From contig CALNVZ010003426.1 of assembly GCA_940671915.1 (NCBI GenBank), positions 4,963,763 to 5,027,762 on the forward strand: 64,000 nt of DNA, written 5' to 3'. Both the position numbers and the translations under genes were made by a program. This stretch comes from Paracentrotus lividus (Eukaryota > Echinodermata > Echinoidea > Camarodonta > Echinidae). The notes under the pieces were generated by a model. That model was not told the origin of the DNA. It made no database searches and saw nothing but the letters and a program-made list of their open reading frames with translations. Shown piece by piece: positions 24,601 through 32,111 of the stretch; the stretch's first letter is position 1, and each line of letters begins with the position of its first letter.

Positions 24601-27600
24601 TGGTATGTCTCAGATCTTTGTATTTCCTTTCATAGTTTTTTTTGGTTTTTTACACTGATTTTAAAGAGATTCCTATATATCAAGGTGATTTTCATGTGAC
24701 CAAGGACCACATTATAAGTTTCTTCTGTACTTTGATTTTTCTCTCTTGAATTGAAAGACAATTAAAAGGTCTCGAATGCTGTGAATACTGAATATTACAC
24801 CCCAGTCATGATCCAAACTCTATTGTTGCTCACATCCTCTAACATCGACATTAAGGAGAACTTTTTTTTTTACAATTGTGACAAAAGTTAATTAAGGCAT
24901 GCAAAGTGTTAATGGTAGTAAAGCAATGTTTGTCACCTGATCGCTAATAGGGCGTAACTCATATCCTTGAAAACCAGCATTAACATCTTTCTTCCACTCA
25001 ATAGACAATGTTATCTTCTCATAGTATTTGTCAAGTCATTTGTTAGTCTGTAGGAGAGGGAAAACAATTAGGATAAACAAATACTCAACTTAATATTTGC
25101 ACGCATGATCAGTAGGCTGAGGTATATACCTTTGTTATATCACTATGCAAATATGATGATCTGTTGTAGAGCTCATGGCTTCGGATCATGACCAGTTCAC
25201 ACTTACAACAAGATGTACAAAGTTTACAAAATGTCTGAATGAATCAATATTTAATCCTAAAATTGGCACCATTTATATTTTTTATTTCACTCCTACAACC
25301 TTAAAAAAATATAATTGATGACAAATTGTCAAAAAGATTGACCACAAATTGTCAAACAATGTCTAAATGAATCAATATTGGTTCTCAAATTGGCACTATT
25401 TACATTTTATTGAAGAATACACAATGTGTAGAAAAATGGTTTCTGCCCTGTTTTAAGAATGAGCAGTGCTGCTGACTAGATAGTGAATTAGCTGCATTGG
25501 TTTACTTTTCTGATGTGAAATGGGTATTCCAGAAATCCTATTGTCATACATTTACTATTTCCACCAAGTCGGCCGTAGAGAGGTACACATTATTGTGAAT
25601 TTGAGCTAGAAGAACAGTATATAGTTGCATGCCTCTTAAATCATTGGATGTTCTGAGATTATGGGTAAATTTTATTTAACAAGTTATATGTGTAGGACAT
25701 TTGTAGTTTATGCCAGTGTGTTTCCATTTAATTTGTTATTTTATGCTTGTATTTCTTGTTACTTTTTGAACAGGTTTAAATGATGAATGCTTCTCATTAG
25801 TTTTATAGTTCTTGTAATTTGTACTGTATTATTGGTGTAGACTTTGAATTTCTTTTTAGCCTTTACCCTGTGGTTTTCATAAAGTTTTACCAATGAATTT
25901 TGCGTGTGTCAGTTATTTAAATGCAGATTGATAATGTTGATCAATAAATTTGTTGTACATACCGGGTAGTTTGATAAATGTAGCATTTCATTAGAAGCAA
26001 CTTAATTTCATTATCTATTTATTTCAAAAGTTTTTACTCCAGTCCACTGCCAATTTTAACATCACACTTTCTGCACACAGATCCTAGCTGCAATGTATAC
26101 TGTAGACGCAGTGTTGTGTAATCCCAAACTATAATCATTTTCTTTCTTCATCATTGAATTGCTTTGGTATACTATAAATGGATTTTCTTGTGAAAAGTCT
26201 TATCTAGAATAAATGTGTACCTATTTGTAGGTAGATGATTGTAATTGCCGATTTTCTTAAATCTATATGTGTAGGAAACATTTCATGATTTGTAGAAAAA
26301 TAAATAAATAAAAATACTGTCAAATTAGGCTATTAGAATATAAAGTTTTATTTCATAATTATTATGCTGTATTATGCTCTGGTATGATTTGTAAAACAAA
26401 TCCTGTCTAATTAGGCTCTACTATTTCATAAGAATGCAAGTTTTATCATTTGTATTTCATTAGTATGAGTATGATGCATATATTCTCTTTTATACAATTA
26501 CTAGTAGTTCCATTTCATTCTTCTTCCCCCAATCCATATAGCCCTACATTCGGCACCCTCAAGCATTGACACTGCAGGTGTGAGGTTCAAGCCCCCTCAT
26601 AGTGGTATCCTACCTTCCGCCTTCCCTGGTCCAGGGCCTGGTGGTGATGATGAGTCTGTGTTACCATGGAAACAGAAGACAAAGCCAAGGAAGAGGAAAG
26701 AGAAGAAGGTTGTGGTGTCAGAGGACGATGTGATGGAGAGACAACATATACTGGATAGTCTGCAATATGAGATTGAAACACTGGTAAGATATATACTTTG
26801 TTTTAGATAGATAGATAGAGAGAGAGAGAGAGATAGATAGATACTATAGATAGAGTCTATGTAGGTTGTAGTGTCAGAGGACGATGTGATGGAGAGACAA
26901 CATATACTGGATAGTCAACAGTATGAGATTGAAACACTGGTCAGATATATACTTTGTTTTAGATAGATAGATAGATAGAAAGATAGATAGATGGATGGAT
27001 GGATGGATGGATGGATGGATGGATGGATGGGTGGATGGATGGATGGATGGATGGATGGATGGATTCATTCCATGTAGGTGGTTGTGTCAGAGGATGACGT
27101 GATGGAGAGACAGCATATAATGGATATAGTCTACGGTATGAGATCAAAACTCCGGTAATTAAGATTTGCACTTTTGTTTTAATCACTTCTTGAATGAACA
27201 TTCTTTTCATGTATGTTCAGTCCGAACCTTATTTACTCAGCCATGTTGGGACTAACGCCCATCAGTATGACTAATATGGCCAGATATGAGAGTCATGCAT
27301 AAGAGACTTGTAGCGGGACACCATATGGCCTTCAAATCAATTGATTGCATAGGAGTATGTAAAAGGTAGATGAATATAAATAATCAAATGTCTTTCACAG
27401 TGTTTTCAAAGACAAAAATGAAATTAATACCAAGAGAAAAGTGATGACCTCAGGTGAAATTAATGAAGAGTAAAAGAAGGAAACGCTAGCGATTATTTTC
27501 AAGAAACTCTTTTATGATTGGTATGAATTTTTTAAGAACATATAAACGAATATTAATATTGTCTTTCATAGGAGAAGCCTACAATGCAGAGTCTAATCTT

Positions 27601-29462
27601 TTCCCTTTAAGATCGTTTGAAATTATGTAATTTTTGTAATAACTATGTTATCAGTGTACATATTATTATTTTTTTTTTTTACATTATTGTGTTTATCTTT
27701 CCCAGGAGGAGCAAACAATCTCAAGAAAGTCTTACCCCATGATACCTTTATGAACCTTCAACAAATAATAATATTAATTTAAACATTTGTAGTGCACCGG
27801 TAGCCATCATGAAAAGATGCTCATGGTGCAGTAAAGAAATAAGGAAAAGGAAACACATTAATGTTCTAATAATCAATCATTCTCATTCCCAGAAGGAGCA
27901 TATGATGCAGAGTCTGCACGGCCAGCTCAAGAAACTTTTACCCCATCATACCTTAATCAACCTTTAAAGAAACAATGTTCTAATAATCAATGCATAATTT
28001 ATAATCACACATTTTATGTTTATTATCTTTCTCAGGAGGAGCGTACAATGCAGAGCCTTCACGGCCAGCTCAAGAAACTTTTACCCCATCATACCTTCAA
28101 AAGTGCTGTCCTCAAAAAACAAGAAGCTGATGCCATCGAGAAAGCCAGGGTTGAAAAGATTGAAGCAGAGGTATGAATTCTTTACCTTTTATTTTCCTTT
28201 GGGGGATAACAGTTAATAATATATGATAATAATGATCATAATGATGGGTACACATCTGTTAAAAACTTATCAACCAACCAAACTTTCTTTCTGATTTTGT
28301 CCAGTACTTCAGGAAATGATTCATTCCTGGTAGAACTTTCAGCTTTTTTAATGAAGGAATATATTTTATTTGATTTCACTGATTTTTTAGTGGAAGATAT
28401 GTCATAATTCTGTATACAGTGGATTTTTCTTCGAATTCTCTTTCTTTTTATATAAAATAAATAAATAATGTTATAACCATGTTCCTTATTGGTATTCACT
28501 TGCCTGAAAGAGCTCTACATTAATAGTAGAGTAATTAATTTATATCAACATAAATATGAATCCACATATTCCATTCTCCATCCATTTTATTGCAGAGACT
28601 GAGAAGACAGAAGAAAAGAGAGGCAAAGAAAGCGGCTGTTGAATCGCTGGAGAAGCTAGTCAACCCTAATCCTAGAGCATTCCATACACTTCATGATCGA
28701 AACTGCGACTCTCGCAGCCAGGCGTTGGTCGGGACACGCCATGAGCGTCGATTCCCGAAATCGACAACCAAACCGCTAGTGATGCTTGACGGTCAAAAGC
28801 TGGCTAACGAGAGCGAAATCTCCATCCGTCTAGACAAGAATACGCTTACAGGCGATAATATGAGTTCAACGGGGAGCATTGATACAGCAACAAGCAGTAT
28901 CGCGCAAACTACCGACATCCTTCACCATGCCGGTTTCCTTGCCCATTTACGACAAAGCCGCAATGCCAGTCAGACACCGTACGATCCAACGAAGTTCCGC
29001 GACTCGCGAATGGGATCTGTCGCGGTCCTCCACGACTATTTCCATAACAGCGAAACAGCCAGCGAGGGAATCGAAGAGGTAATCGAGAAAGCGGAGAGCC
29101 AGGATGATAAGGCAGAAGCAAAGGAGAAAGAGACAAAGGCGGAGGATTCTGAATCTGAAACCCGCAAGGCGTCGCTCGCGGAGTCCGTCCACCGTAAGGG
29201 GTCAACAAAGTCAGACGAGGGGAAGATGAAATCGCGGAAGCCCACACGCAAGTTTCGCTCGCCGATGCCCCAGAGTCTACAATTTGAACGCACCAAGTTG
29301 ACCAAGAAGATCACGCTGGCTGAAGAGGATGAACTTTTCCTTCATGGGTATCCTCTGAGCGAGATTGACCGCTTGACCTTTAAGAGCGGAGAAGATCGGG
29401 TCTCAGGATCAAATCTTCTCAGCGAAAGCCTGTCTGATGTGAACAGTAGGGAGGAAGATTAA
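557..29462 (+). CDS. EF-hand-like coiled-coil protein, C-terminal ten exons (5' end outside window)
   Basis: Exons at 557-659, 1174-1289, 2237-2315, 3655-3816, 4435-4620, 5528-5590, 7458-7527, 26542-26783, 28036-28170 and 28596-29462 each have an AG acceptor and GT donor, and every junction keeps phase, giving about 674 codons to a TAA stop. The first two exons resemble a calmodulin-type EF-hand pair ([16 protein letters not shown].., then [13 protein letters not shown]), but the loops lack the usual acidic ligands, so calcium binding is doubtful. The middle is basic and Ser-rich. Residues from 28036 on form a charged helix (QLKKLLPHH, then [14 protein letters not shown]), probably a coiled coil, followed by an acidic, Ser/Lys-rich tail ending SREED. 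No signal peptide or membrane segment is seen. The 9-kb repeat at 11928-20826 sits in the intron before 26542. I do not recognise the family. Confidence 0.85.
1174..1289 (+). CDS. Exon: second degenerate EF-hand half
   Basis: 116 bases in phase with the previous exon. The product starts [20 protein letters not shown] and ends [13 protein letters not shown], the typical exit helix of a calmodulin-like EF-hand. Acceptor is ..CCATGTAG and donor is GTGCT|GTAAGT. It is followed at once by the long pyrimidine tract. Confidence 0.85.
1298..2078. repeat. Pyrimidine tract, (CTT)n/(CTC)n/(TCC)n
   Basis: Almost 800 bases of nearly pure C and T on the + strand, starting eight bases after a donor site. 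The triplet phase drifts between CTT, CTC and TCC. It stays open in several frames on both strands (poly-Ser/Leu/Pro, poly-Glu/Arg), but this follows from composition and is not coding. Such mirror-rich polypyrimidine can form triplex DNA and is prone to length change. Confidence 0.95.
2237..2315 (+). CDS. Exon: linker after EF-hand region
   Basis: 79 bases completing the split Leu codon, then 26 codons ([20 protein letters not shown]..). Acceptor is GAACAG and donor is GAG|GTAAAT. The phase matches both neighbours. Confidence 0.8.
2755..3335 (+). mobile_element. tRNA-derived SINE with (ATCA)n tail, interrupted by a second SINE
   Basis: The head reads TAGTTCAGTCGGTAGAGTGG, a good pol III box A, and continues GTGGTCTCGTAA. 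After the inserted element (2794-3147) it resumes with CAGGGAGATCCTCGGTCC, a decayed box B region. It ends in a run of ATCA repeats (AAATCAATCAATCAATCA). Head, body and short-repeat tail are the usual layout of a tRNA SINE. The part after the insertion recurs at about 12173-12353 within the 9-kb duplicate. Confidence 0.7.
2794..3147 (-). mobile_element. tRNA-derived SINE with (ATT)n tail, inserted in another SINE
   Basis: Read on the - strand, the head has TGGTCTAGTGG (box A) and GGTTCGATTCC (box B) at tRNA-like spacing, then a body with TGAGCAAGGCATTTTATC and GCGCTTTATAAGAAACCGG, and an ATT-repeat tail at 2794-2812. It is bounded by TCGTAA at 2788-2793 and 3148-3153, a 6-base target duplication splitting the outer SINE head. 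The box B is intact, so this insertion is younger than its host. Confidence 0.8.
3655..3816 (+). CDS. Exon: [14 protein letters not shown] region
   Basis: 54 whole codons, starting [20 protein letters not shown] and ending [13 protein letters not shown]. Acceptor is TTCTCATCAG and donor is CAG|GTTTGT. Soluble, charged and probably helical. A frameshifted near-copy lies at 12672-12828. Confidence 0.85.
4435..4620 (+). CDS. Exon: basic / Pro-rich linker
   Basis: 62 whole codons after a long pyrimidine acceptor. The product starts [18 protein letters not shown] and ends [15 protein letters not shown]; it is basic, then Pro-rich. Donor is GAG|GTATAG. The last part is duplicated about 150 bases downstream, and a frameshifted near-copy of the exon lies at 13441-13623. 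Confidence 0.85.
4708..4779 (+). repeat. Duplicated tail of the exon at 4435
   Basis: CAGCCCCAGTGGAACAGTTC.. through ATGTTTGACATGCGCCCTCA and TGTGGCTGAGGTAC repeats the end of the upstream exon ([11 protein letters not shown]) and its donor, about 155 bases downstream. It has no good acceptor and has lost part of the exon, so it is probably an unused exon relic. Copy B carries it too. Confidence 0.7.
5528..5590 (+). CDS. Exon: short Ser-rich segment
   Basis: 21 whole codons, [20 protein letters not shown] plus K. Acceptor is TTTCACAG and donor is AAG|GTAAGC. Ser/Arg-rich, so likely disordered and phosphorylatable (inference). The second copy at 14532-14593 lacks one base. Confidence 0.8.
5637..6182. 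mobile_element. Foldback DNA element (AGAGACTCCAAC ends)
   Basis: Both ends read AGAGACTCCAAC inward. Next to the centre, the arms repeat TCCACGAGGCTGA-type blocks in opposite orientation on each side of a short AT-rich loop near 5860-5930. No transposase frame. Probably a non-autonomous foldback transposon. A second copy at 14641-15172 is part of the 9-kb duplicate. Confidence 0.6.
7458..7527 (+). CDS. Exon: [17 protein letters not shown] region
   Basis: 70 bases: 23 codons ([20 protein letters not shown], then DRK) plus one base. Donor is AAAAA|GTAAGT. The extra A joins CC from the exon at 26542 to make Thr, so the phase is consistent across a 19-kb intron. The second copy at 16418-16486 is frameshifted. 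Confidence 0.8.
8574..9569. mobile_element. Long inverted-repeat DNA element, CACTG..CAGTG ends, TA target site
   Basis: 996 bases with ends CACTGTTCGTCATAAAGGTG and the inverse CACCTTTATGACGGACAGTG, flanked by TA on both sides. The arms pair almost to the centre: the blocks GGGGCCC, CCCCCTCAGTCCTACCC and CTAGGGGAGGGGT recur inverted. No coding frame survives, so it is non-autonomous. CACTR termini with a TA duplication would suit an animal CACTA-like group (inference). Confidence 0.75.
9579..9724. mobile_element. MITE, 146 bases, AAAGGCGCGGTCCCACTGGC ends
   Basis: The inverted ends AAAGGCGCGGTCCCACTGGC and GCCAGTGGGACCGGGCCTTT enclose about 105 bases with no coding frame. It lies ten bases beyond the CACTG element. 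Short size and near-perfect ends fit a non-autonomous miniature element. Confidence 0.75.
9725..11536. other. Intron sequence with a CpG-rich patch
   Basis: Mostly plain AT-rich intron with T and TTTG runs near 10680-10720. At about 10940-11050 there is a CpG-rich patch holding a full TGACGTCA (CRE-like) site beside GCACCCGTACCG. It could be a regulatory island or an old transposon. No exon is seen. Confidence 0.4.
11537..11927. mobile_element. hAT-like element, left part cut by the 9-kb duplicate
   Basis: Starts CAGTGGCGTATCTAGGGTCA after ACAGTATG and contains GCGAGCGCGAAGCGCGAGCG. It stops at the junction with copy B. The complete version is at 20438-21619. If copy B is removed, this left part joins directly to the right part at 20827. 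Confidence 0.65.
12672..12828 (+). pseudogene. Frameshifted copy of the exon at 3655
   Basis: 157 bases against 162 in copy A. Five bases are lost at four places, so [15 protein letters not shown] goes out of frame after the first 16 codons or so. The splice sites are kept. Confidence 0.85.
13441..13623 (+). pseudogene. Frameshifted copy of the exon at 4435
   Basis: 183 bases against 186. Several small insertions and losses (GGTATCACTCG becomes GGATTCACCTCG; GGTACAGAAC becomes GGTAAAAC) move the reading frame repeatedly. Confidence 0.85.
14532..14593 (+). pseudogene. Frameshifted copy of the exon at 5528
   Basis: 62 bases against 63: a C is missing in ACGTTCAGAC. Otherwise identical, including the donor GTAAGC. 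Confidence 0.85.
14641..15172. mobile_element. Foldback DNA element, copy in the 9-kb duplicate
   Basis: Same element as at 5637-6182, with the small indels seen throughout copy B. It is not an independent insertion. Confidence 0.55.
16418..16486 (+). pseudogene. Frameshifted copy of the exon at 7458
   Basis: 69 bases against 70. One T gained (CAGTTAAGG) and two A lost (ATTAACT, AGAAAAGT), all in short homopolymers. Confidence 0.85.
17529..18501. mobile_element. Long inverted-repeat DNA element, copy in the 9-kb duplicate
   Basis: Same insertion as 8574-9569, in copy B, with single-base losses. Its flanks are also the same, so it does not count as a second insertion. Confidence 0.7.
18511..18651. 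mobile_element. MITE, copy in the 9-kb duplicate
   Basis: Same element as 9579-9724 with several one-base losses, including one in each terminal repeat. Confidence 0.6.
20438..21619. mobile_element. Non-autonomous hAT-like element
   Basis: Terminal repeats are CAGTGGCGTTCTAGG on the left (CAGTGGCGTATCTAGG in copy A) and the inverse of CAGTGCGTATCTGGGG on the right, near an imperfect 8-base duplication (ACAGTATG / ACAGATGT). CAG-starting ends and 8-base duplications are typical of hAT transposons. Inside are two GCGAGCGCGAAGCGCGAGC motifs and GC-rich subterminal blocks with GCGCCCC. No transposase frame; about 1.2 kb. Confidence 0.65.
21900..22941. mobile_element. Long inverted-repeat DNA element, independent third copy with N gap
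   Basis: Same family as 8574-9569 but with different flanking DNA and scattered base changes, so it is a real independent insertion. The right end (CACCTTTATGACGGACAGTG) is intact. The left end is degraded (ACTGTTATCTCTAAGGCTGG). An N gap (22247-22271) lies inside. Confidence 0.7.
22247..22271. other. Assembly gap, 25 N
   Basis: 25 N between ..TTTACAGGCG and ACAGGCTCG... The flanks share ACAGGC, and the related element at 8574-9569 has a single TTACAGGCTCGAC here, so the true gap is probably zero or negative in length. Confidence 0.95.
22942..26541. other. Long intron, no exon seen
   Basis: AT-rich, with a CpG-rich stretch at 23540-23690 (GCGACGTCAC, GCACGCCGAGCGGCCC) that may be an old transposon end or a regulatory island. 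There is an (AG)n run near 24158-24174. The inverted pair TATTGATTTTATTTTA (22945) and ATATTAAAATCAATATA (23154) may bound a small element. Otherwise unremarkable. Confidence 0.5.
26542..26783 (+). CDS. Exon: Pro/Gly-rich and basic segment ending EIETL
   Basis: 242 bases: two bases complete a split Thr codon, then 80 codons. Order along the exon: [15 protein letters not shown], a Gly/Pro stretch ([11 protein letters not shown]), a basic run ([11 protein letters not shown]), then [23 protein letters not shown]. Acceptor is CCATATAG and donor is CTG|GTAAGA. The last 75 bases are repeated twice downstream (26865 and 27078). Confidence 0.85.
26806..26846. repeat. Microsatellite (GATA)n and (GA)n
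   Basis: GATAGATAGATAGAGAGAGA.. directly after the donor of the exon at 26542. It lies between the first and second copies of the duplicated exon end. Confidence 0.9.
26865..26939 (+). pseudogene. Second copy of the 3' part of the exon at 26542
   Basis: 75 bases, open in frame: [23 protein letters not shown], with a TAG acceptor (CTATGTAG) before it. The donor has changed from GTAAGA to GTCAGA, so splicing is doubtful. Copy 1 is 26709-26783. The copy could be a skipped cassette exon or an unused relic. Confidence 0.6.
26962..27064. repeat. Microsatellite (GATA)n then (GGAT)n
   Basis: Tetranucleotide repeats GATA, then GGAT with one GGGT variant, about 100 bases, between copies 2 and 3 of the duplicated exon end. 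The open frame read from it (poly Ile-His-Pro-Ser on the - strand) is a repeat artefact. Confidence 0.95.
27078..27154 (+). pseudogene. Third, frameshifted copy of the 3' part of the exon at 26542
   Basis: Starts [16 protein letters not shown], then loses frame through base gains (GGATATAGTC for GGATAGTC). The acceptor CATGTAG and a GTAATT donor remain. Older or less constrained than copy 2. Confidence 0.65.
27571..27600 (+). pseudogene. Decayed copy of the start of the exon at 28036
   Basis: TTTCATAG|GAGAAGCCTACAATGCAGAG.. resembles the acceptor and first codons of the exon at 28036 for about 30 bases, then diverges. Confidence 0.5.
27705..27752 (+). pseudogene. Decayed copy of the start of the exon at 28036
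   Basis: TTTCCCAG|GAGGAGCAAACAATCTCAAG.. followed by CTTACCCCATGATACCTT matches the exon at 28036 with an internal deletion of the SLHGQL part. It keeps an acceptor but no donor. Confidence 0.55.
27892..27955 (+). pseudogene. Near copy of the start of the exon at 28036
   Basis: Translates [20 protein letters not shown], almost the same as the true exon, then diverges (LINL) to a stop. The acceptor CATTCCCAG is intact. It is the youngest of three tandem partial copies, spaced roughly 130-190 bases apart. Confidence 0.65.
28036..28170 (+). CDS. Exon: coiled-coil segment [14 protein letters not shown]
   Basis: 45 whole codons, [20 protein letters not shown] through [10 protein letters not shown]. 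Acceptor is TTTCTCAG and donor is GAG|GTATGA. Charged helix with heptad-like hydrophobics. Three shorter, decayed copies of its beginning lie just upstream (27571, 27705, 27892). Confidence 0.85.
28596..29462 (+). CDS. Last exon: basic helix and acidic/Ser-rich tail
   Basis: 288 codons and a TAA stop. It begins [20 protein letters not shown] and continues the coiled coil. An acidic Lys/Glu stretch follows ([20 protein letters not shown]), then a basic stretch ([15 protein letters not shown]) and the end DVNSREED. This part is richer in G+C than its surroundings, as expected for coding sequence. The overlapping open frames on both strands are shadows of it. Confidence 0.9.
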   Translation, partial: RLRRQKKREAKKAAVESLEKLVNPNPRAFHTLHDRNCDSRSQALVGTRHERRFPKSTTKPLVMLDGQKLANESEISIRLDKNTLTGDNMSSTGSIDTATSSIAQTTDILHHAGFLAHLRQSRNASQTPYDPTKFRDSRMGSVAVLHDYFHNSETASEGIEEVIEKAESQDDKAEAKEKETKAEDSESETRKASLAESVHRKGSTKSDEGKMKSRKPTRKFRSPMPQSLQFERTKLTKKITLAEEDELFLHGYPLSEIDRLTFKSGEDRVSGSNLLSESLSDVNSREED

Positions 29463-31882
29463 CTCTATTCTAACTGGAGGGGTCAATAGTATTTCCCTCA
29501 TTCATACATTTTAGAAAGCCCTTTGAACACGATTAAGTGTAATTGAAAAGTGCTTGGGTTTAAGCAGAAGTATTTCTTGTAGACCTGGCAGCCGCTAAGC
29601 AGCGCCAGATGGAAATTGCTCTATTGCTTTCTTATTGAACACCGAACAGAGTAGCAGCAACTACCAGTTTTTAACGTCTTTTGGTATGACACGGCCAGGG
29701 ATCAAATCCTCGACATCCCAATTATGAGGCCGACGCTCTTTCCACTGAGCCAACACATCGGTATCAGGAACTTTTTAATTTTTTTGCACGAATTCAGTAA
29801 TTATATTTTTCTACAGGTGTATTTCCGTTTTTTGTTTTTGTTTTTGTTTTTTTTTTGGGGGGGGGGGGGTGGTTGGGAATGGTATTTCCAGCTATATTTT
29901 TGTTTTTGAACTGCCCCTTTCCACATGTTGTGTATCATAGATATGTATAAACAGGGTATAAAACATTTTTTGTTGTATTCTTTTTGGATAAACTCTTGTC
30001 AATCAGAAATGCAGGCAATTACATGTTTGTACATTTATAATATCTTGTTATTGGATAAATGAAAGACTTGACAAAATTACAGCTGTAGGTACGGTTAAAA
30101 AATGTCTTTCAGATGCTGCAGACAATTTATGATCAATACCAAGCCATATCCGTCCAAAGTGAGTTAGGAATGTGTGTTATGCAAAAGAATATTTATAATG
30201 ATTTACCTGTATTGGAATATACATGTAGCTACTGTGATGTAAATATAACAGATATTATGTTGACATAAATTTTTTATATTTAAGAGTCCAGATAAAACTA
30301 TGCAAAAATGTCTTTCGCTATGAATATTTTTTTCATAATGCGTTGAGTGTTGAAGGACAACAAAGAGCAAATATATTATTGATATTCTAGAAGTTTAGAT
30401 TTAAGAAAAGATAATGACACTGAAAATAGAATTAGTATGTACAATTGACAGACAAGCAAATATTTGTTTCAGCCATGGATGAGGAACTGGAAATAAAGAA
30501 TGGAAGTAAATAGCAAGTTTGAAAATAAGGGGCGCAGGTATCAATTTTCTGTATTTGTCCAATGTGCAGCAACCCCAAAATAGGGGGCGCATGTCTTTTA
30601 CACATGTCACTGTGTTTAGAGCCTTTGAATTAAAATTATGGCACTGTAAATTAGTTCATAATGCACAGGTACCTCTACCTGTAAATTTGAAATAATTGTT
30701 TAATTATTATTTGTAAAAACGTGAATCCTTTTTTTTTTCTTCTTAATTCTTTCACTTGCCATCTAATCTTTCTTGCAACATCTCATTAATATTTTCTTTT
30801 ACATGATATGATATTTTTTTCAGAGATCATGTTTTTCCCTTTTTATTAAAAGTTAATTCATTGCTAGTACTTTTTTAGCATTTAGATTGATTAATATGAA
30901 TTTAATTTGCACCAAGCTTTCTCAGGCACTTTATAACCAGAAAACTCACCAAATATTTTTGATACTTTGTTAAATATTTTTTTTGTGATAGCAGTGAATA
31001 GATACATTTAGCTTTTATACAAATTTTGATATTTTCATGATTTTTGTTTTTTAATTATTGGATGAAATTTATTTCTTAGGTGATTATAAAGCCTAACATA
31101 ATAGCCCTTAATTTGCTAAATATCTTTGTGATGAATGAAAATATCAGTATTTTGACTTGAAGAACAAGCACAAATCCAGCCTTCAGATCAAAAGCCTTTA
31201 TATAAGTGGATTTATATATATATGTTACACTTGTATATTTCAGTATTTATTATAACCATTGTGTGGACCAATTGTATGAATTGATCCAGGGGCATTCAGA
31301 ATCATGATTGTCCTTGTATTTTTATATCTTACTCATGTTACCATGATAGATTTCATATTAATTGTTTGAATTTGGTAAATAAGTGAAATCCCAAACAATT
31401 GTAATGTTTTTCCATGCTAGTAATGAGTTGGAATACAATGAATATTCAGTGATAAAGAAGTCAAGACAATATTGTGAATTTACTAGAATCTATATCACAA
31501 GAATCTTATTTAGATCAATGAAATTTGTAAACATAATATTGTAAAATAAAAATATTGTATCAATTGTATAAATCAAGCAAGTTAAAGCAATATCATGAAC
31601 GGTAGGAAATTTTCACATACTAGTATGTTGTAAGTGATGAATTTATGTTTCACTGTTAAACCTTTTTTTTCAAAAACACATGATCAAAATTTGTATTAAA
31701 TATGAACAACATATGAATGGGTCTCATTGGTATTGTACAACTACTGAACACAACTGCAATAAAGTCTCCCTTGCACTTGCTATCAAACAAGTATTGTGTT
31801 TTTTTGTTTTTGTTTTTTTGTAGTTATGGCTCCCTCATATCTGCCCTTCCCCCTTCATCGCTTGTTCTCTCTCTCCTTTATA
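29463..31882. other. 3' flank of the EF-hand-like gene
   Basis: No coding sequence. A T then G homopolymer stretch lies at 29850-29868. AATAAA signals occur far downstream, for example at 31545-31550, so either the 3' UTR is long or the true signal is a variant I did not identify. The remainder is AT-rich and unremarkable. Confidence 0.4.
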
Positions 31883-32111
31883 CAGGGGTGATATTCACTC
31901 TTGAAAAAAATAGACATACTAGGGAGCGAAGCGACCGAGGGGAAGAGGGTGTGGGAGGGGGGTGTCTCCCCTCCCACGGTAGGGACTTTAAATTATGCAA
32001 TTTTGTGCATGCCTGGAGGGGGGGGGGAAATAATAATATTTAAAAAAAAATTGAAAAAAAAAATATTAAAAAATCGCAAATCCGATTTAAATCGCAGGAA
32101 TATCACCTCTG
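31883..32111. mobile_element. Short inverted-repeat element, CAGGGGTGATATTC ends
   Basis: The ends CAGGGGTGATATTC and GAATATCACCTCTG are inverted and flanked by TTTATA on both sides. The inside has GGGAGCGAAGCGACCGAGGG and a self-complementary GGGGTGTCTCCCCTCCC. Probably a non-autonomous hAT-type element (CAG ends), 229 bases. Confidence 0.6.

Noticed and set aside
26960..27065. CRISPR-like array of short repeats
   Set aside because: Continuous tetranucleotide repeat without spacers, in an animal intron.
26874..27210. Open frames of repeated Ile-His-Pro-Ser on the - strand
   Set aside because: Read-through of the (GGAT)n microsatellite.
28909..29314. Minus-strand frames of 81-112 aa
   Set aside because: Shadows of the last exon of the EF-hand-like gene, which has phase and splice support on the + strand.
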